In this document: piece by piece, positions 47,395 to 59,305 of the stretch
How the letters are laid out: each line of letters begins with the position of its first letter
How positions within the stretch are numbered: the first letter of the stretch is position 1
Origin: Paroedura picta
Taxonomy: Eukaryota; Chordata; Lepidosauria; Squamata; Gekkonidae
DNA length: 64,000 bases
Assembly (NCBI RefSeq): GCF_049243985.1
Contig: NC_135380.1
Coordinates: forward strand, 21,376,501-21,440,500
Reading direction: 5' to 3'
Notes under the pieces: generated by a model
Told to the model about the DNA's origin: nothing
Seen by the model: the letters and a program-made list of their open reading frames with translations, nothing else
The model's database searches: none
Translations under genes and position numbers: made by a program

Positions 47395-48085
47395 AAGATT
47401 TAGGCTAGACTACTGCAACCTACTCTTCATGGAATTGCCCTTAAAGACAACTTTTGAGGTTGTAGTTAGTCCAAGATCTAGCTGCCTGCTTGATGGGAAT
47501 GCATTATTTCATCAAGTGTCACTGCCATTAAAACAATTTACTTTTGAGTTGGGTTCTGTTCAGAATGCCAGCACTTTCTTTTAAAACCCTTAGGACAGCT
47601 GTCCCCAACCCCTGGTCCAGACCAGTACTGGTCCAAGTATCAGTCGGTAGCAGGCCATGGCTCCTCCTCGTCCTCCTCCCCAGCTGCTGCCTTGGGGGCT
47701 GCCCTGCCATTCTGCCACTGGCTCACCTTTGGTGTTCTCCGATGGCCACCATGGCTGGGGCTCCCCTTCGGCTTGGCACTGCACAGCTGCTGCTGGCAGC
47801 GCCCCCCAGTGGGCGGCGGGATGTCAAGGGCGCCGGCAAGCGGAGCAGGGGCTCAGGAAGCGGCAGTGACGTCCCTCGGCAACCCCCCCCCTGCGCCTCA
47901 GTAAAATTGTCAAGTGTTGACTGTTCCCCAGTGATAAAAAGGTTTGGGACCACTGCTTTAGGATCCATGCATCTGACAGATTGCCTCTCCTTGTAAGAAC
48001 ATGCACACCACAAATGCTCTACAGACCCAATTTTATTGGAAGCTGAGTGGCATGTCTGGCCACAGCTCAATTCTGTGCTCTGTTG
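47395..48085 (+). mobile_element. L2/CR1-like LINE fragment, split by a hAT insertion
   Basis: The left part encodes RLDYCNLLFMELPL (47402-47445), the conserved YCN...LP region of the reverse transcriptase C-terminus. Similarity resumes after 47963 (LTDCLSL, then ACACCACAAATGC). The reading is broken. Confidence 0.65.
47596..47955. mobile_element. Non-autonomous hAT element, family F3
   Basis: The ends are CAGCTGTCCCCAACCCCTGG and AAAGGTTTGGGACCACTG. The flanks CCTTAGGA and CTTTAGGA match at 7 of 8. The interior is GC-rich and differs from F2 although the termini are alike. The 150-codon frame across it is not a gene. Confidence 0.85.
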
Positions 48086-49536
48086 CTGCCCCATAATTGC
48101 AGAATTAACTCTGCCTAGAGAATCTCCTCACTCTCACTGTTTAGGAGGACTGTGAAGATTTTTGTTTTATTCTCAAAGGTCCTATAAATTGTTGGGGCTG
48201 TAGTTTTGTATGGTATTTTGCAGGTTTCAAAGAAACTGTTTCATACCCTGGGTGCCACAAAGGAAAGAATACTACTAGCATTTTGACACAAACTAATTCA
48301 GATACAATATCTTTGAGTAGACTTTGAAAAACCCCAACTTCTAGTCTGCAAGCAAGGTTTGTGTGTGTATGTGTGTGACACACCAGATTAGGACATAGAA
48401 CTTTACATTTATGGTTTAGCCATACTGCATGACACTATGAAGTAGCTTAATGAATCCATTTTGGAAAGCAGCCTGAACCGATATTAATATTGAAATATGC
48501 ACTTTTCTTTTGGCTTGACTTTCATTGTGAAACAAGGACACACACACACACACTCACATCTTGCTGGCAAAGAGAACCGTCATCTTTCAAGGACTTCTCA
48601 AAGACAATAGCTCAAAGCTATTTAGCAACTCATGTATCGAAAAGCGTGTTTGAATGAACACCTAAAGGAGATGAGAGCGTGCCAAGGGCTCTCTGAAATC
48701 TTGGTGAGAAGGCTATTTTCAGCTAGAAAATCCTTTCTCCCTGCCTTTTTTATTTCAGTCATTGTAATGACATCCTAGATGAAAAGACAAATCCTTTGTA
48801 AAATTTTCTGCCTCAATCTGTACAGAAATAGGAGACACCCCCGCAACAGACTCCATATGGGGCAACTTGGATGTCTACTATACGGAGGACATTATGCCAT
48901 GCTGCCCCCTGGTTTTTGGCCTGGGGCTAGTTGCCCCGATTCTTCCCACTACCACATGGGAAGCCCTTGTCCTGCTCTCCCCCCCCCCCCGTTTGCCCCC
49001 AGGAGTTGTGTACACACAGGAGAGCCAATGGACAGGAAGTCAAAACTTCCTGCGGTTTGTTTTATCTATCCATCATTGTCACATGTCGAAAACTACCCAT
49101 CATCTTCCAACAGCATTTTGTCATGACTTACACCTTGTTGTGTCCCGCGGCCAAAAAAAGGAACATGGATATATCTGCATTCCCTTAAAGCAGGGCAACT
49201 GAGGAACGGAGTCATGGCAGCCCTGGGACTGCCCCTCCCCATGCCCGATTCCATGAGGAAGAGGGAATGGGCCCCGCATGCAAACAGGAGGTGAGGCCAG
49301 CCAAATCCCTCATGTGGAAGCAGTCCATGAGGGTCATATGTCCCCCTGCTTTCCCCTGGGCAGTTATAAGGAAACTTGGATGAAATATGTAGTGGCTTTG
49401 CTTGTCAGTCCCTTTTGTTGGCAGAGTATAAATATGCAAAGGACAAGAGCACCAAGCTGCTTAGAAGAATAAAGTAGTTTTATTAAGAAACAGCCTCTTC
49501 ATAGAAAGCAGGGAGACCTACCGTAACTGTCTAACT

Positions 49537-49671
49537 CAGGGGTAGTCAAACTGCGGCCCTCCAGATGTCCATGGACTACAATTTCCAGGGGCCCCTGCCA
49601 GCAAAAGCTGGCAGGGGCTCCTGGGAATTGTAGTCCATGGACATCTGGAGGGCCGCAGTTTGACTACCTCT
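49537..49671. mobile_element. F1 MITE copy 5
   Basis: Foldback with arms starting CAGGGGTAGTCAAACTGCGG. The right terminus is worn (GACTACCTCT). The target duplication is unclear. Confidence 0.9.
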
Positions 49672-50102
49672 CTAATTGTTCTGTTGTCTTCATTTTGTCA
49701 GTTGTGGAGGCAAGCAGAAACAAAATCATGAAGTTCCTATTCTAACTATGCAAAATACACATCTTCTGATATTCCCCAAAATACATATCTTCTGATGTTC
49801 ATATGCTTTTGAATCATGCACACTATAGCTCTTGCATATTCCAACAATTTTAACCCCATGTATGAGAAAAGCTGTGTTCCTTGCTACATTGATCTGAGGC
49901 TAGTAATAAAGGGTGGACAGGGCTTCACTTCCGTGTGGAATTGGTCATTTTCAGCCAGTCCAACTTTTCTTTCTCATGATTTTTCACTTCCCAAGAGTCA
50001 CTCTTCTATGCAATTTTTAAAAGTATCTTACCCACTTTTGCATGCTGCCACTCTATACTGCCAACATGGAAAAAGATGAAAGTCCAAAAACACCATCCTA
50101 TT

Positions 50103-50326
50103 GGTCCTAAATTGACGCAGAAACAAAGAGAAGAACTGACAATGGCTGTATAATCAAAATCAGTCTCTTGAAAATCTTATTCTGTTTTATTGCATGCACA
50201 CATTTTAAACATCAAAACACCAGAAAACGTGTGCATGCAATAAAACAGAATAAGAAGATTACCAAGAGACTGATTTTTATTATACAGCCATTGTCGGTTC
50301 TTCTCTTCACTTCTGTTCTAAATTTC
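50103..50326. repeat. Long imperfect hairpin
   Basis: The left arm 50103-50201 and right arm 50229-50326 are inverted copies with a 27-nt loop. Shared blocks include AGAAGAAC.GACAATGGCTGT, ATCAGTCTCTTG, TATTCTGTTTTATTGCATGC and ACAC. It is unrelated in sequence to the 29443 hairpin and to family F1. No clear flanking duplication was seen. Confidence 0.85.
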
Positions 50327-50952
50327 CAAGCAGACAACATAGGCCAGCGTTGGCCCCATGGCTTTAAGAGCTAGTTGATTTGCTCCAACAAGATCTGCAG
50401 CAGCTCCTCCAAATTTGCTCAGCAATTGCCGGTGGCAAAAAGATGAAGCTGCAGACCGAACATTAAAAGACATTCCTATAAATCAAGGCTTAGAAGCCAC
50501 CTTGTCTGTTCCCTCTGAACATCTATCTCTTCTGCTGCAGCTACAGACACATGCTCAGACTGGCCCACCGAGGAAGACCTGCCTGAATCTTCCGCAGAGC
50601 AGCTCTCTAAGGGGCCATAGCTCACCATTGTTAATCACCTGTGCATAGATTTTGGCTGCCATGTGGGACAGGCAGATATTGATTTTATTGATGTTCATGC
50701 TACCAGGCTTTGCTTGATTAACTCCTATCATGGCACCTTCATAAATATCTCCCACATGTTTCATCATTATTATTATTGCACAGGTCAGTAGTGATCTGTT
50801 ACATTTCTCCCTGCCTGGGTTTTAAGCATTATAGCTCCTCTTGGTGATACACTCGTCTGCCCGTTACTTTGCCTCCTTCCCCCAGCCTCACCTCCATCTC
50901 TGATGCCAGAATTGCAACACTTAAAATCACACTTTGTAACCACACTTCTTTA

Positions 50953-51040
50953 GAATGCTTAGGGCTGATCCTGCGTAGAGCAGGGGGTTGGACTAGATGG
51001 CCTGTATGGCTCCTTCCAATTCTATGATTCTATGACTCTC
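50953..51040 (+). mobile_element. CR1 3' end
   Basis: CTTAGGGCTGATCCTGCGTAG, GGGTTGGACTAGATGGCCTG and CCAATTCTATGATTCTATGA are the CR1 terminus. Confidence 0.85.
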
Positions 51041-51368
51041 ATATCAGGAATCGGGGTCCGAGTTCCTCATTTCACACCATGGAAAGCCCCACACCAGTTC
51101 TGAGATGCTGTATTCATTTACTCCGCATCTCGACTGCACTGGGTAGATACATTTTCAGTTCTGTTTGAAAGTCAAAACTGTCCTGTAATAGGTTGAACCA
51201 CTCCAGCTTCTACAGAGGAAAATGGCAGGCTTTCTGCATACTGCCTTTATGTATGTGCGACGTACAAATTGTAATCCTCCCCACAACAAAGAAACCTTGG
51301 GGGGCGGGAATGGGGCTGAAGCCTAAAGATTGGCAATTGTGGCTACTCAGACAAACACTATGTTTAAT

Positions 51369-51586
51369 TAGAGATGCCAGTCTTCAGGTGGGACCTGGGG
51401 ATGCCCTGGAATTATAGCTCATCTCCAGACCAAAGAGATCAGTTCTCCTGGAGAAAATGGCCACTTTGAAGGTTTGACTTCATTGCTCTATACTCTACTG
51501 AGGCTCCTCCCCACCTCAAATCCACCCACTCCTGGCTCCATCCCCAAAGTCACCGGGTATTTCCCAACCTACAGCTGGCCATCCTA
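51369..51586. mobile_element. hAT-like element, family F7
   Basis: The ends are TAGAGATGCCAG and GCTGGCCATCCTA. The flanks TGTTTAAT (51361-51368) and TGTTTCAT (51587-51594) match at 7 of 8. The orientation is opposite to 38881. Confidence 0.8.
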
Positions 51587-51681
51587 TGTTTCATTCATTG
51601 CCACAAGTACTCCTACAGGCACCATGATGTTGGCAACATTGCCAGCTCTGGCTTGGGAAATACCTGTAATGTTTGGGATGG

Positions 51682-51953
51682 AGCCAGCTTGGTGTAGTGG
51701 TTAGGACTGCGGACTTCTAATCTGGTGAGCCGGGTTTGATTCCGTGATCCCCCACATGCAGCCAGCTGGGTGACCTTGGACTCGCCACAGCACTGATAAA
51801 GCTATTCTGACTGAGCAGTGATATCAGGGCTCTCTCAGCCTCACCCACCTCACAGGGTGTCTGTTGTGGGGAGAGGAAAGGGAAGGCGAATGTAAGCCGC
51901 TATGAGACTCCTTCTGGTATAGAAAGGCGGCATATAAGAACCAACTCTTCTTC
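51682..51953 (+). mobile_element. SINE family A, full-length reference copy
   Basis: Complete order: AGCCAGCTTGGTGTAGTGGT (A-box-like), GGGTTTGATTCCG (B box), CAGCCAGCTGGGTGACCTTG, GGGTGTCTGTTGTGGGGAGA, then GGCGGCATATAAGAACCAAC and the TCTTCTTC tail. Pol III promoter boxes make it tRNA-derived. Confidence 0.9.
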
Positions 51954-52100
51954 AGTAATATTAGAGTTCTCTCAGCCTCACCTCCCTCACAGGGTGTCTG
52001 TTGTGGGGAGAGGAAAGGGAAGGCAACTTTAAGCCACCTTGAGACTCCTTCAGGTAGAGAAAAGCAGCATATAAAAACCAACTCTTCTTCTGCTGCTGCT
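51954..52100 (+). mobile_element. Tandem 3'-half copy of SINE family A
   Basis: Directly after the full copy a second 3' half begins (ATATTAGAGTTCTCTCAGCC ... CAACTCTTCTTCTGCTGCTG). The two halves differ at many positions, so this is either an older neighbour or an old tandem duplication. Confidence 0.75.
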
Positions 52101-53689
52101 TGGGGAGATCAGAGCTCAGGGAAGAATTCAGTGGGGACATCATGCTTTATAGACTAATCTCCAAAGCTGACATTTTCTCCCAGGGAAATGATCTCTGTAG
52201 CCTGAAATTGTACTTCTGAAGCAACTCCAGACTCCACCTGGAAGTTGGTAACTCTAGCTAGGCAGCGGCCGCTGCAGGAGTTTATCTGTGTTGGCAGTTT
52301 CCCTCTAACAGCCTGCAGCATAGCTTTAAATGGCAGTGCTTTCCAGAATCTTCCAGGTGGTGCTAGCAGCGTGACTCTCTTCCCCTCCCCTACTTTGTTG
52401 TTCGAATCAGCGGTGTATTATGAACATATACAACATAAACACATGCCTTGGGAGTGGAAGCCTGATGCCATTAGCCCCCTCTCGGCGCAGCTCTTGACCA
52501 TAGCCTGGCCTTTTGCAAACTATAAAAATGCCAGGGTTGTACATTTAGAGATGTTTCTGTCCTCTCTGTCAGGGGAAGCAGGATGTTGACTGACAGGCTG
52601 GGCAGACGGCCAGACCTCCCTTTCCGTCACGGTTGTTGACAAGCCTTGTATCCGACACTCTGCTTAGGCCGACGTCTGGATCGTTTCTCTTCATGTTCAG
52701 CTCCACCTTTGCAAGCAGACTCTGTCAGCAGCCATCTCGTTCCCTTTCTACGGCCTCACTAAAATGCCAGATAGCTGAAGCACCCAGGCAGTGTAGGGCC
52801 GATCCCCCCACACCTCAAATCTTCTGTGCTTTAAAGTTGTTTAACAAGAAGAAATCCCACAGGTAGAGCTTTCCCCAGTATGTTGGCAGAGCTTTACCTG
52901 CTGAACATCTACATCCTTCACAAGCATGAGAGCTTACAAAAAACTGGCTGTCTCATAGCAGGGCCTATCAGGGAGTCACCATATTCCAGCTGGTCACAAG
53001 GAGAATCAGTAATGCAGCTACACCTAATTTGGGCCTTTCTCACAGCAGCCTCAGCCAATCCTCTTACAAGCATCTTCTGCAGTTAATACAGCATTTGCTA
53101 GGCTGTGCACAGGGTACAAGACCTCTCTGAACAGATCAGGGCATAATTTACCACTCTGATGTTTCTAATTGCTGCTCTTGGGGACTTTTGTTCTCTTCCC
53201 AACCAATGCTCATACAGCATGAGTAGCACGTCTCTTGATTAGTGCCCATCACATGACTTCTGATAACACTCTTGTGCCTTCACTCAGAGACAGAGATGTA
53301 CGCAGCTCAAGGTAACAAGACAGCTGCGTTCTTTCAAACTTCCTTGAAAGCTTCAGAGCTGTTCAGGGAAGGGGGAACAGACTTCCCCAAGAGACGTAGA
53401 TGAGCCATTGGCCAAGCAGGACAGGATTTTCCTCCAGCTCCTTGGTATTTGGACCTAGCAAGCATTGCCTTTGGGAGGTCTGTTTTCTGGCGTCAGTGCT
53501 CGCCCTATCTCTTTGGATCCTCTTCCCCACAGTTCTGAACTCTGTCTGCTGGTCGTCCTTACAGGCATGTGATTTGGCTTGGTTTTTCTACTTTCTTCCT
53601 GAGCCTAGTCCACTTGCTCCGCAGCTCACCCTTGGCTAGTTTAACCAGCGTGCAAGTTAAAAAAAAGAACAGATGTACAAGTTGCACAC

Positions 53690-53815
53690 TCCCCCACAAT
53701 GTTTTATGTTATTAGGGGGTTTGATTGGTGGTTTTTTTTTCTGTTTTATGTGACCCACCACAAGTCCACCTTGTGTGATGGGATATAAACTGAAATAAAT
53801 AAAAAATATAAATGT
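53690..53815 (+). mobile_element. L2/CR1-like LINE tail
   Basis: TTATGTGACCCACCACAAGT, GTGATGGGATATAAACTG and AATAAATAAAAA form a LINE 3' end. Confidence 0.65.
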
Positions 53816-53862
53816 TGCTACATATCACCTCCCCACAGCCTCTGTGCTTGCCTGCTATAAAG

Positions 53863-54143
53863 GTAAAGGTATCCCCTGTGCAAGCACCGGGTCATGTCTG
53901 ACCCTTGGGGTGACGCCCTCTAGCGTTTTCATGGCAGACTCAATACGGGGTGGTTTGCCAGTGCCTTCCCCAGTCATTACCGTTTACCCCCCAGCAAGCT
54001 GGGTATTCATTTTACCAACCTCGGAAGGACGGAAGGCCGAGTCAACCTTGAGCCGGCTGCTGGGATTGTACTCCCAGCCTCATAGGCAGAGCTTTCAGAC
54101 TGCATGTCTGCTGCCTTACCACTCTGCGCCACAAGAGGCTCTT
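53863..54143 (-). mobile_element. Sauria-type tRNA SINE
   Basis: Full-length on the minus strand, from the GAGCCTCTTGTGGCGCAGAG head to the GATACCTTTACCTTTA tail. The flanks share TGCTATA. Confidence 0.88.
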
Positions 54144-54759
54144 TTACTTGCTATAGAGTAGTAGTTGGACAATAAGTGTAACATCTGTCTTTTGTGGTTA
54201 CGCAATATGATTCTTTATGATGCCTTCAATGCAGCTATGGTGATAAATTACCAGGACAGAGAAAATTAAACAGCATATGCTTTGTCTTCACAATTTAAAA
54301 ATCTTTGACAGGATTAAGGCAGAATGCATGCAAACAAGGCTATCCACAATTCACATCTGGGACACCTGGGCTGTAAGGCACAGGATGCTGAACTAAACGG
54401 ATCAATGCACTCGATCAAGTGGGACTTTCTTTCCAGTAAAGAAATATATGATCAAGTCTTTGAATGTGATTCAAAGGCACAAAGTCCCTCATTGTGAAAG
54501 TAACATGTGAAATTGACCTTGAAAGGTACACCTGTGAGTTGAGCTGGTGTTTTTAAGAGAATGAGCTATGATCCAGGAGGTTTCAAATTCAAATATCCTC
54601 CATCATGAACTCAATAGGTCATAGGGAATTTTCTCCCCTGCAATATATGGTATTAATACTGGTCTATCTCACAGGACTGTGGCCAGAGTTACAGGAAGTG
54701 GACATATACAAAGGGATTTTCCAGCATCAGTTGGTTCAGGTCAGGAAGCGCATTTACCC

Positions 54760-55376
54760 ATCCTGGCTAGGACACAACTTACGACATCCAGCCTGTGCTG
54801 AGGCAGCTGCATTGGTTGCCAGATCCGGTTCAAGGTTCTGTTTTGACCCTCAAGGCCCTTTGCGGTCTGGGACCCACATACCTGGGGGACTGTCTGTCGC
54901 CCTATGCCCCCCGCAGAGCTTTGTGCTCTGCAGGTACCAACTTGTTGGTCATTTCCGGACCTAGAGAAGCTCGTCTGGCCTCGACCAGGGCCGGGGCCTT
55001 TTCAAACCTGGCCCCTACCTGGTGGAATGAGCTCCTGGGAGAGCTGCGGGAGCTTTTTGCGTTCTGTAGGGCCTGCAAGACAGAGCTCTTCTGCCAGGTC
55101 TATGGTTGAGGCTGGGGTCTGATCTAATTGGAGCCCGCCCTGGGCTAAGCAGCTGTATGCCAGAGTGATCTATGGCAAGGGATATGGCTCTCCTCTCACC
55201 ATTTTTTATTCTTTTCTTCGTATTGTATGTTGTAATTTTTATGTCTTGTCTGATATTTTAATGGGGTTTTATTGAGGTTTTTAATTTTTGGACTATCTGT
55301 AACCCGCCACAAGCCAGTTTCCAGGAGTGGTGGGAAATAAAAATCCAAAAAGAAATAAAATAAATATAAATAAATG
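54760..55376 (+). mobile_element. L2/CR1-like LINE 3' end, best preserved
   Basis: The plus strand encodes QLHWLPDPVQG, LTLKALCGLGPTYLGDCLSP, then TRAGAFSNLAPTWWNELLGE. This is the C-terminal end of an L2/CR1-type reverse transcriptase ORF. The tail has GTAACCCGCCACAAGCCAGT and GGGAAATAAAAAT (55300-55345), then ATAAATAAAT. A frame change near 54820 and 5' truncation make it inactive. Confidence 0.8.
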
Positions 55377-58300
55377 CCCCCATATTTCAGCCTTTTCGGC
55401 ATCAGGATGATTGGCAAGCTAGCATTTTTCTGTTGTTAACTAGGATGGGGTTGTTTTTCACCCTGAGTGGTTTACCTGTTCAAAATAATGAGGAAAACCG
55501 ATAAGAAAGAAATCTGGTTCATTCACCTGAAAGATTTATCACCCTCTCTTAGCAAGCTGGCATACATTTTATATCCGAGAATGGCAATGGTGACGGGAAT
55601 CCAAAATTAGCATATCTAACAGCTCTCTTGGTAAATGGTGGCAAAAAGGGAGGAAAGAGCAGGGTGCAGCAGGGATATGTTGACGTCAACAGAGTCTCTC
55701 TGACAGGCATCCCCCGGAGAGGACGGAGGTTTGCATAGATTTCCCCACCACCATCTTTCTCGGAACAGCATGGCTTAATTTAGGCGCTTAAATGCCATCT
55801 GTTTGCCAAGAGCTTAGAATTGAGTAGGATGCTGGGAAGTCAACTAACATATACAGCAACTGTATTAAAAGACTAGGGGGAAATTGGTGGGAAAGCTTGT
55901 TTTGTTAGAAATTTCCTTACCCTGAATTGCCCTTTTGCATTAAATCTTGCAGGGTCTGGGCCAGTATTCACTCGTCAATGGCACTCCACCATGCTTTTAT
56001 GGGGCCCTGACTAGTGTGCATGTCTTTCTCTGCTGTTTTGTTTTGAAGTTTACAAATGCAGAAACCTTCTTGGATACCTAGTGGTAGTTAACTACCTGGC
56101 TCTGGGCAAGTTTATTTTGTGGGTGGAGAATGCAGCAATCCAAAGATTGCACTTTTCAATTTAAATAAAAGCAAATTACCAGACCTTATGGCTTACAAGC
56201 CTGAACTGAATGCCCCCGGACACATAGACATGGTGAAGGTCAATACTAGTGAGATTTAACATGTGGGGTTATGAGTTGACATTTGGGAGCCCTGAAGTCC
56301 ATTGATCCTTCTTATCACTAGCAAACCAGGGAGATGTGTGAACATTAAAGCAGCTCATTAAACCAGGTCCCAACCTTGTATACCTGAAGTGGCCTCATCC
56401 TGTATCACTCCATTGCTCTATCAAGATCAGAGTGGTCCATTCGGAATTGGCTCTCAAGTTGAGGTCTTTCATATCATCCAGTTCTTTTAAATGGGAGATG
56501 CCAAACATTAAACTTGGGATCTTCTACACACAGACCAGGTAATCTACCATTAAGTCTAAACCCTTTCTCTTGAATATTTATTAATCTTTTTGCTGTAAAT
56601 CCACTCACCATACTGGGGCCGGAAGTCTGCTTTCTCTGTCCCAACTCATCTCCAGGCTAGAACATTTATGGGAAGGGGAATCACTGAAGATCAATTACGA
56701 CAGAACCAAACTCTTTTGGAGCTGGGCCCAGAGTGAAAGATTCAGCTTCCAGGTTTGTGGGTGGCAGCAGAAGTTACAGCCTATCCTGGACAGGCTGAAG
56801 GAGAAGGCCATCTGTTTGTGTAACAGTGAGAGACACAGAACAACCCATAGGACAAAAATCACAAGAAGAATGAAGTTTGACTGGAGCAGCCAGCTGAGGC
56901 CTCAATAAGCTGAGCCAGTTCCATGCCCTAGGGATGTGAATGCACGGCCCACTGCCCTGGGAGGTATTTGCCTTCTGGTCCAGCAGGGATGCAGTTAAAG
57001 TTCCACGCTCAATTGGTCACATTTCAGGATGTAACTAGAGCCCAGCTGTCCTCAGGATGAAGCTATTTCATGAGAGAAAAGCAACACACAAGGCATTGCC
57101 AAAACATCTGGCCATCATAGCCCATGGCTAATTTCTGCATTTTCTGAAACAACGACAGGGTCAGGGGCTCTGGCTGAAGGAAGCAAAACAGGACTCCGTT
57201 CTCCCTACAGAGCTGTAATTGGGGTGTGTGTGTGTGTGCACATAGTTTTTAATTTGCTGCATCCCAGAAGCACAATACAGATGGCGTTGGACCTGACAGA
57301 TAATTTACACCAAGCAAGGAACAGAGACTCACGTATAAGCAAGTTACAGAGCCGGAAGAGATACAGAACTCTTCCCATTTCTCATGGGAAGGCAAGCCTT
57401 GGGGGAGTAAGACAGGAAGAGAATGAACAGGAAGCATTTGTGAGAGTACATTGCAGAGCTATCACAGTTGTTAAGGGGTTGAGCCCTGCTCTGGTGTAAC
57501 AGCAGAACCCCAGTCAGAGAACAGCTGTAACATGGAAATGAATTCTGCCAAGAATTTCCAGATTACGCTGGGAAAAAATGTAAGCATGGACATCTGCTGT
57601 ACGGCCAAGGAGGCCAGTCCTTCCCCTATGCCAGGTAAGGCAACCTGCTTCATTTGGCAGACTTGTAGGATAGACTTTGTGGATAGCAGATGAACCATTA
57701 GGTGGTGGTTCTAGTTTTATCACCATGGGAAATACTGGGATATTCTGCCACTTGATCTCTCAGTATGGGAGAACATTTTTTTAAGTCCACTCACTTTGGC
57801 AGATTTAGGTGCATAGAACTGTTAGAGTATGCATGATCTGTAATATGCATGGCTCAAAAGCATATGAAGAATATTCTATGGGAAGCATTTTCCAAAAAAT
57901 CTCCAGGGTCTTGATTGGCTCATTTGGAAACTTCCTGCTCCTTTGAGCATCTTTTCCTTCCTCCTTGCCTTCAGAACAGACAAATGAACGAAAGCAGAAT
58001 AACAGAACAATTAGACAGGTAGATCTCTCTACAAAACTGGTTCTTTTATTCTTCTAAGTATCTTGTTGCTCCCCTCATATTTACTCTGCCAACAGTAACT
58101 CTGTTTAGGATCATATTGCCTGTCACCATAGGAATGCAGAAGAATTAAATGCCCTTTCTCAGGCAAGTAAAGAGCTTTGTCCCCCCCTCCCCTTCAACAA
58201 ATTTGTAAGAGTTTAATATGCAAGGGCTTTTAAAGGTGCTAATATTCAGTTATATTTTTCCTTTCTCCTGGATTTTTTTCCATCATATTTTCAAATGGGG

Positions 58301-59305
58301 ATTTGGAGGCTTCTGTGATAAATCAGCACACTTTTTTGTGCAAAACATTCACCTTCATGACCAACAAGCCATTCACACAATACTCAGAATCTCGTATCTG
58401 TTTAAAAGCAGATGTCCTTTGTCAATAAAACATTTTGAAACACAGTACTTTCAGCATTTCCAGTTCTGGAAGCATAATTAGAACTTTTCAAGTTGGCATT
58501 CAACAGTGACCCTTAATGGTTTGCTCTAACTCCATTGAAGCCACAGTTAATTAACACAAAGCAATTGTTCCAAGAGATAACTTTTGCTAATGGTAGCTCA
58601 CAGATGCACAATGATATTAAATATCTATTTTGACACTGTGTTTAGCATTCAGAAGTTCCTGAGGTGCTGCCTCTTCCAAAAGAGTATAGTCACACAACTT
58701 TACAACCACATGATCTGAGAATAACATGGGAATACGCAGCTTTTTCTATAAAAAGGTTTGCCCAGGATTGGTTCACACACATATGTGTGGACTGATTTCC
58801 TTAGGAAAGGTATTGGGTTTGAACTTAAACAGTGACATTACCTGATGCCTCCATTACCTGATGCCTCCATTCACATATCACTTCCCCCATGGCCAACATC
58901 CATGTGTGTGAACTAGGTCTCACTTGGAAGATGTCAGGAATGCAGCAACCTGTAACTATTCACTCCACAGGGGCTTATAAGCTTCTACTGAACTTTGACC
59001 CAGTTGCTTTGCCCTTGCAGTGGAAACTGGAGGACTAAGAGAGCAATTTTAAGTAGGTCTATAAGAAGTAAGTCCCGATTAATTCAGGAGCATGCTCTGA
59101 GGAAGAAGGGAAGGCAGTAATACAGTACACTATAGCCTGATCTTCAAAATCAGGATATTCAAAACTTACCAAGGTTGGGGAGTGGATGGGTGACCACAGG
59201 GAAGCTCAAGGTATCCAGTTCTCTGGTTTTGCTCTTTCAATGATCAAATCGGTGGCTTGCTACCACTTTACAATCAAATGATCACCTGCTCCTCCCCTCC
59301 CTCTT

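Larger units (their letters stand above)
51645..52262. mobile_element. Second F7 element split by SINE insertion
   Basis: The left end CATTGCCAGCTCTGGCTTGG, GAAATACCTG is followed after 36 bp by a family A SINE. F7 sequence resumes at about 52105 (ATTCTCCAGG-type block CATTTTCTCCCAGGGAAATG, ACCTGGAAGTTGGTAACTCT). Confidence 0.65.

Noticed and set aside
47544-47996. Open frame of 150 codons
   Set aside because: Spans a GC-rich hAT element inserted in a LINE; chance frame.
51682-51760. Functional tRNA gene
   Set aside because: A- and B-box-like blocks are present but no cloverleaf with a proper acceptor stem; it is the head of a SINE repeated in the window.
54560-54700. tRNA-derived SINE upstream of the 54760 LINE
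   Set aside because: A faint resemblance (TTTCAAATTCAAATATCC, CTATCTCACAGGACTGT), but too diverged to support.
54605-55109. Overlapping frames of 119 and 104 codons as a host gene
   Set aside because: The sequence is the C-terminal end of an L2/CR1-type reverse transcriptase followed by a LINE tail.
59145-59235. Third 5S-derived SINE
   Set aside because: Only AGTGGATGGGTGACCAC hints at 5S; too short and diverged to call.
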